Below, piece by piece: positions 63,371-64,000 of a stretch of DNA of 64,000 nucleotides. The position numbers were made by a program, and so were the translations under genes. Source of the stretch: Carposina sasakii (taxonomy: Eukaryota > Arthropoda > Insecta > Lepidoptera > Carposinidae). Each line of letters starts with the position of its first letter. Position 1 is the stretch's first letter. The stretch lies in contig CP053155.1 of NCBI GenBank assembly GCA_014607495.2, forward strand, positions 11,842,001-11,906,000, written 5' to 3'. The notes beneath the pieces are model-generated. The model searched no databases and was not told the origin of the DNA. It saw only the letters and a list, made by a program, of their open reading frames with translations.

Positions 63371-63630
63371 CAGGGTGTAACAGAAATGGTATGTTACGCG
63401 AAAAGCTATGTAAATAGCCCACTATAGAGATCGTATTTCCAAAATTTAAGACTCGAAATCGCATGTTTATTTTTTCAAGATTGTATGAAATTCCTGAGTT
63501 GTTTAGAAATTCTCCATATTATCTGGAAAAATAAACATGTAATTTCGAGTCTGAAATTTTGTGGCTAGGTTCCTTTTAGTGGGCGATTTATATACCTTTT
63601 CGCTTAACATACCCTTTTTGTTACATCCTG
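63371..63630. mobile_element. Foldback MITE (family M), copy 2, TA target site
   Basis: 260 bp. CAGGGTGTAACAGAAATGGT at the left and its imperfect inverse ending ACATCCTG at the right; long inverted arms as in 26096-26351. Flanked by TATA on both sides. Confidence 0.85.
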
Positions 63631-63634
63631 TATA

Positions 63635-63929
63635 CCTATTCAATAGACTACCGATTTAATAATACTACATAGATTGCGCGGCGGTAGGCTCTTACCCGTT
63701 AATAAAAAAATAGGAAAGATTGGTACATACAACCCTTTTAAACTTCTCAATCGAATAAACAAAAAACAACTTCACAAAATAATAATAAAGATACTTAGGT
63801 AGGATTGTAATTTAAAGAACACAATAAAAATAAGATCTGGAAGTTATTTAATAACATCCAATAATTTCCTTTCTTTGCCTTTGAAGTTTACTCATTGAAA
63901 GGGCCTTCTGAAAATAAAAGAATAGAAGA
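63635..63929. other. AT-rich stretch
   Basis: Nothing recognised. Confidence 0.4.
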
Positions 63930-64000
63930 TAGGTTTGAAGAATTTATTTACTTATAAGAACCAATAACAAATTCACTTAAAATAAGCATACATAATAATT
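63930..64000 (-). repeat. Dispersed repeat tail, second copy (truncated by window edge)
   Basis: Reverse complement of 20225-20290 (AAGAATTTATTTACTTATAA, AACCAATAACAAATTCACTT). Confidence 0.65.

Overview
This window looks like eukaryotic, very probably lepidopteran (moth or butterfly), nuclear DNA: AT-rich, with no bacterial-style gene packing. Nearly all of its coding capacity lies in transposable elements. The lepidopteran assignment is an inference from the repeat mix: Ty3/gypsy elements, RTE-clade LINE 3' ends encoding GEAYVQQWT, tRNA-headed SINEs, LINE-like repeats ending in TATG microsatellites, and Helitron-like pieces ending in CTAG. No complete host gene can be recognised. A few short segments have good splice signals and could be exons of host genes with long introns.

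Layout. 1-4078: 5' part of a minus-strand Ty3/gypsy element whose single gag-pol frame breaks at an A8 run; its 3' end lies off the window. 4080-11160: fragments of SINEs, LINE tails and a Helitron in AT-rich DNA. 11166-15943: a complete, very young, non-autonomous LTR retrotransposon with 1748-bp LTRs and AGCC target duplications. 15944-27840: repeats, MITEs, a perfect 23-bp hairpin and one possible exon. 27840-30211: the 3' end of an RTE LINE next to a 5'-truncated Jockey-type LINE with an 11-bp target duplication and an A65 tail. 30212-39250: repeats, possible host exons, and a SINE split by an insertion. 39283-40235: a hAT-like non-autonomous transposon with an 8-bp target duplication, itself invaded by a LINE tail and a SINE. 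40626-45925: a complete gypsy element (identical 286-bp LTRs, CTAT duplication, intact 1522-residue polyprotein), inserted in what looks like a LINE 3' end. 51060-51910: a decayed RTE-like reverse transcriptase. 52339-57805: another complete gypsy element (identical 395-bp LTRs, TATG duplication, intact 1433-residue polyprotein) whose Gag start codon lies inside the 5' LTR. 57965-64000: SINE, MITE, Helitron and LINE fragments.

How the parts relate. The two intact gypsy elements encode everything expected for their own retrotransposition (Gag, protease, reverse transcriptase, RNase H, integrase) and no envelope. The long-LTR element lacks pol and must rely on a relative elsewhere. The SINEs and LINE-tail repeats are presumably moved by LINE machinery, and several short insertions show clean target duplications. 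MITEs and the hAT-like element would need transposases not encoded here. Nested insertions allow relative dating: dispersed repeat, then hAT-like element, then LINE tail and SINE. I found no convincing new biological system. The most unusual items are the long-LTR element, the LTR-located Gag start, the offset primer binding sites, the A8 break, and the recurrent ~48-bp SINE-tail insertions.
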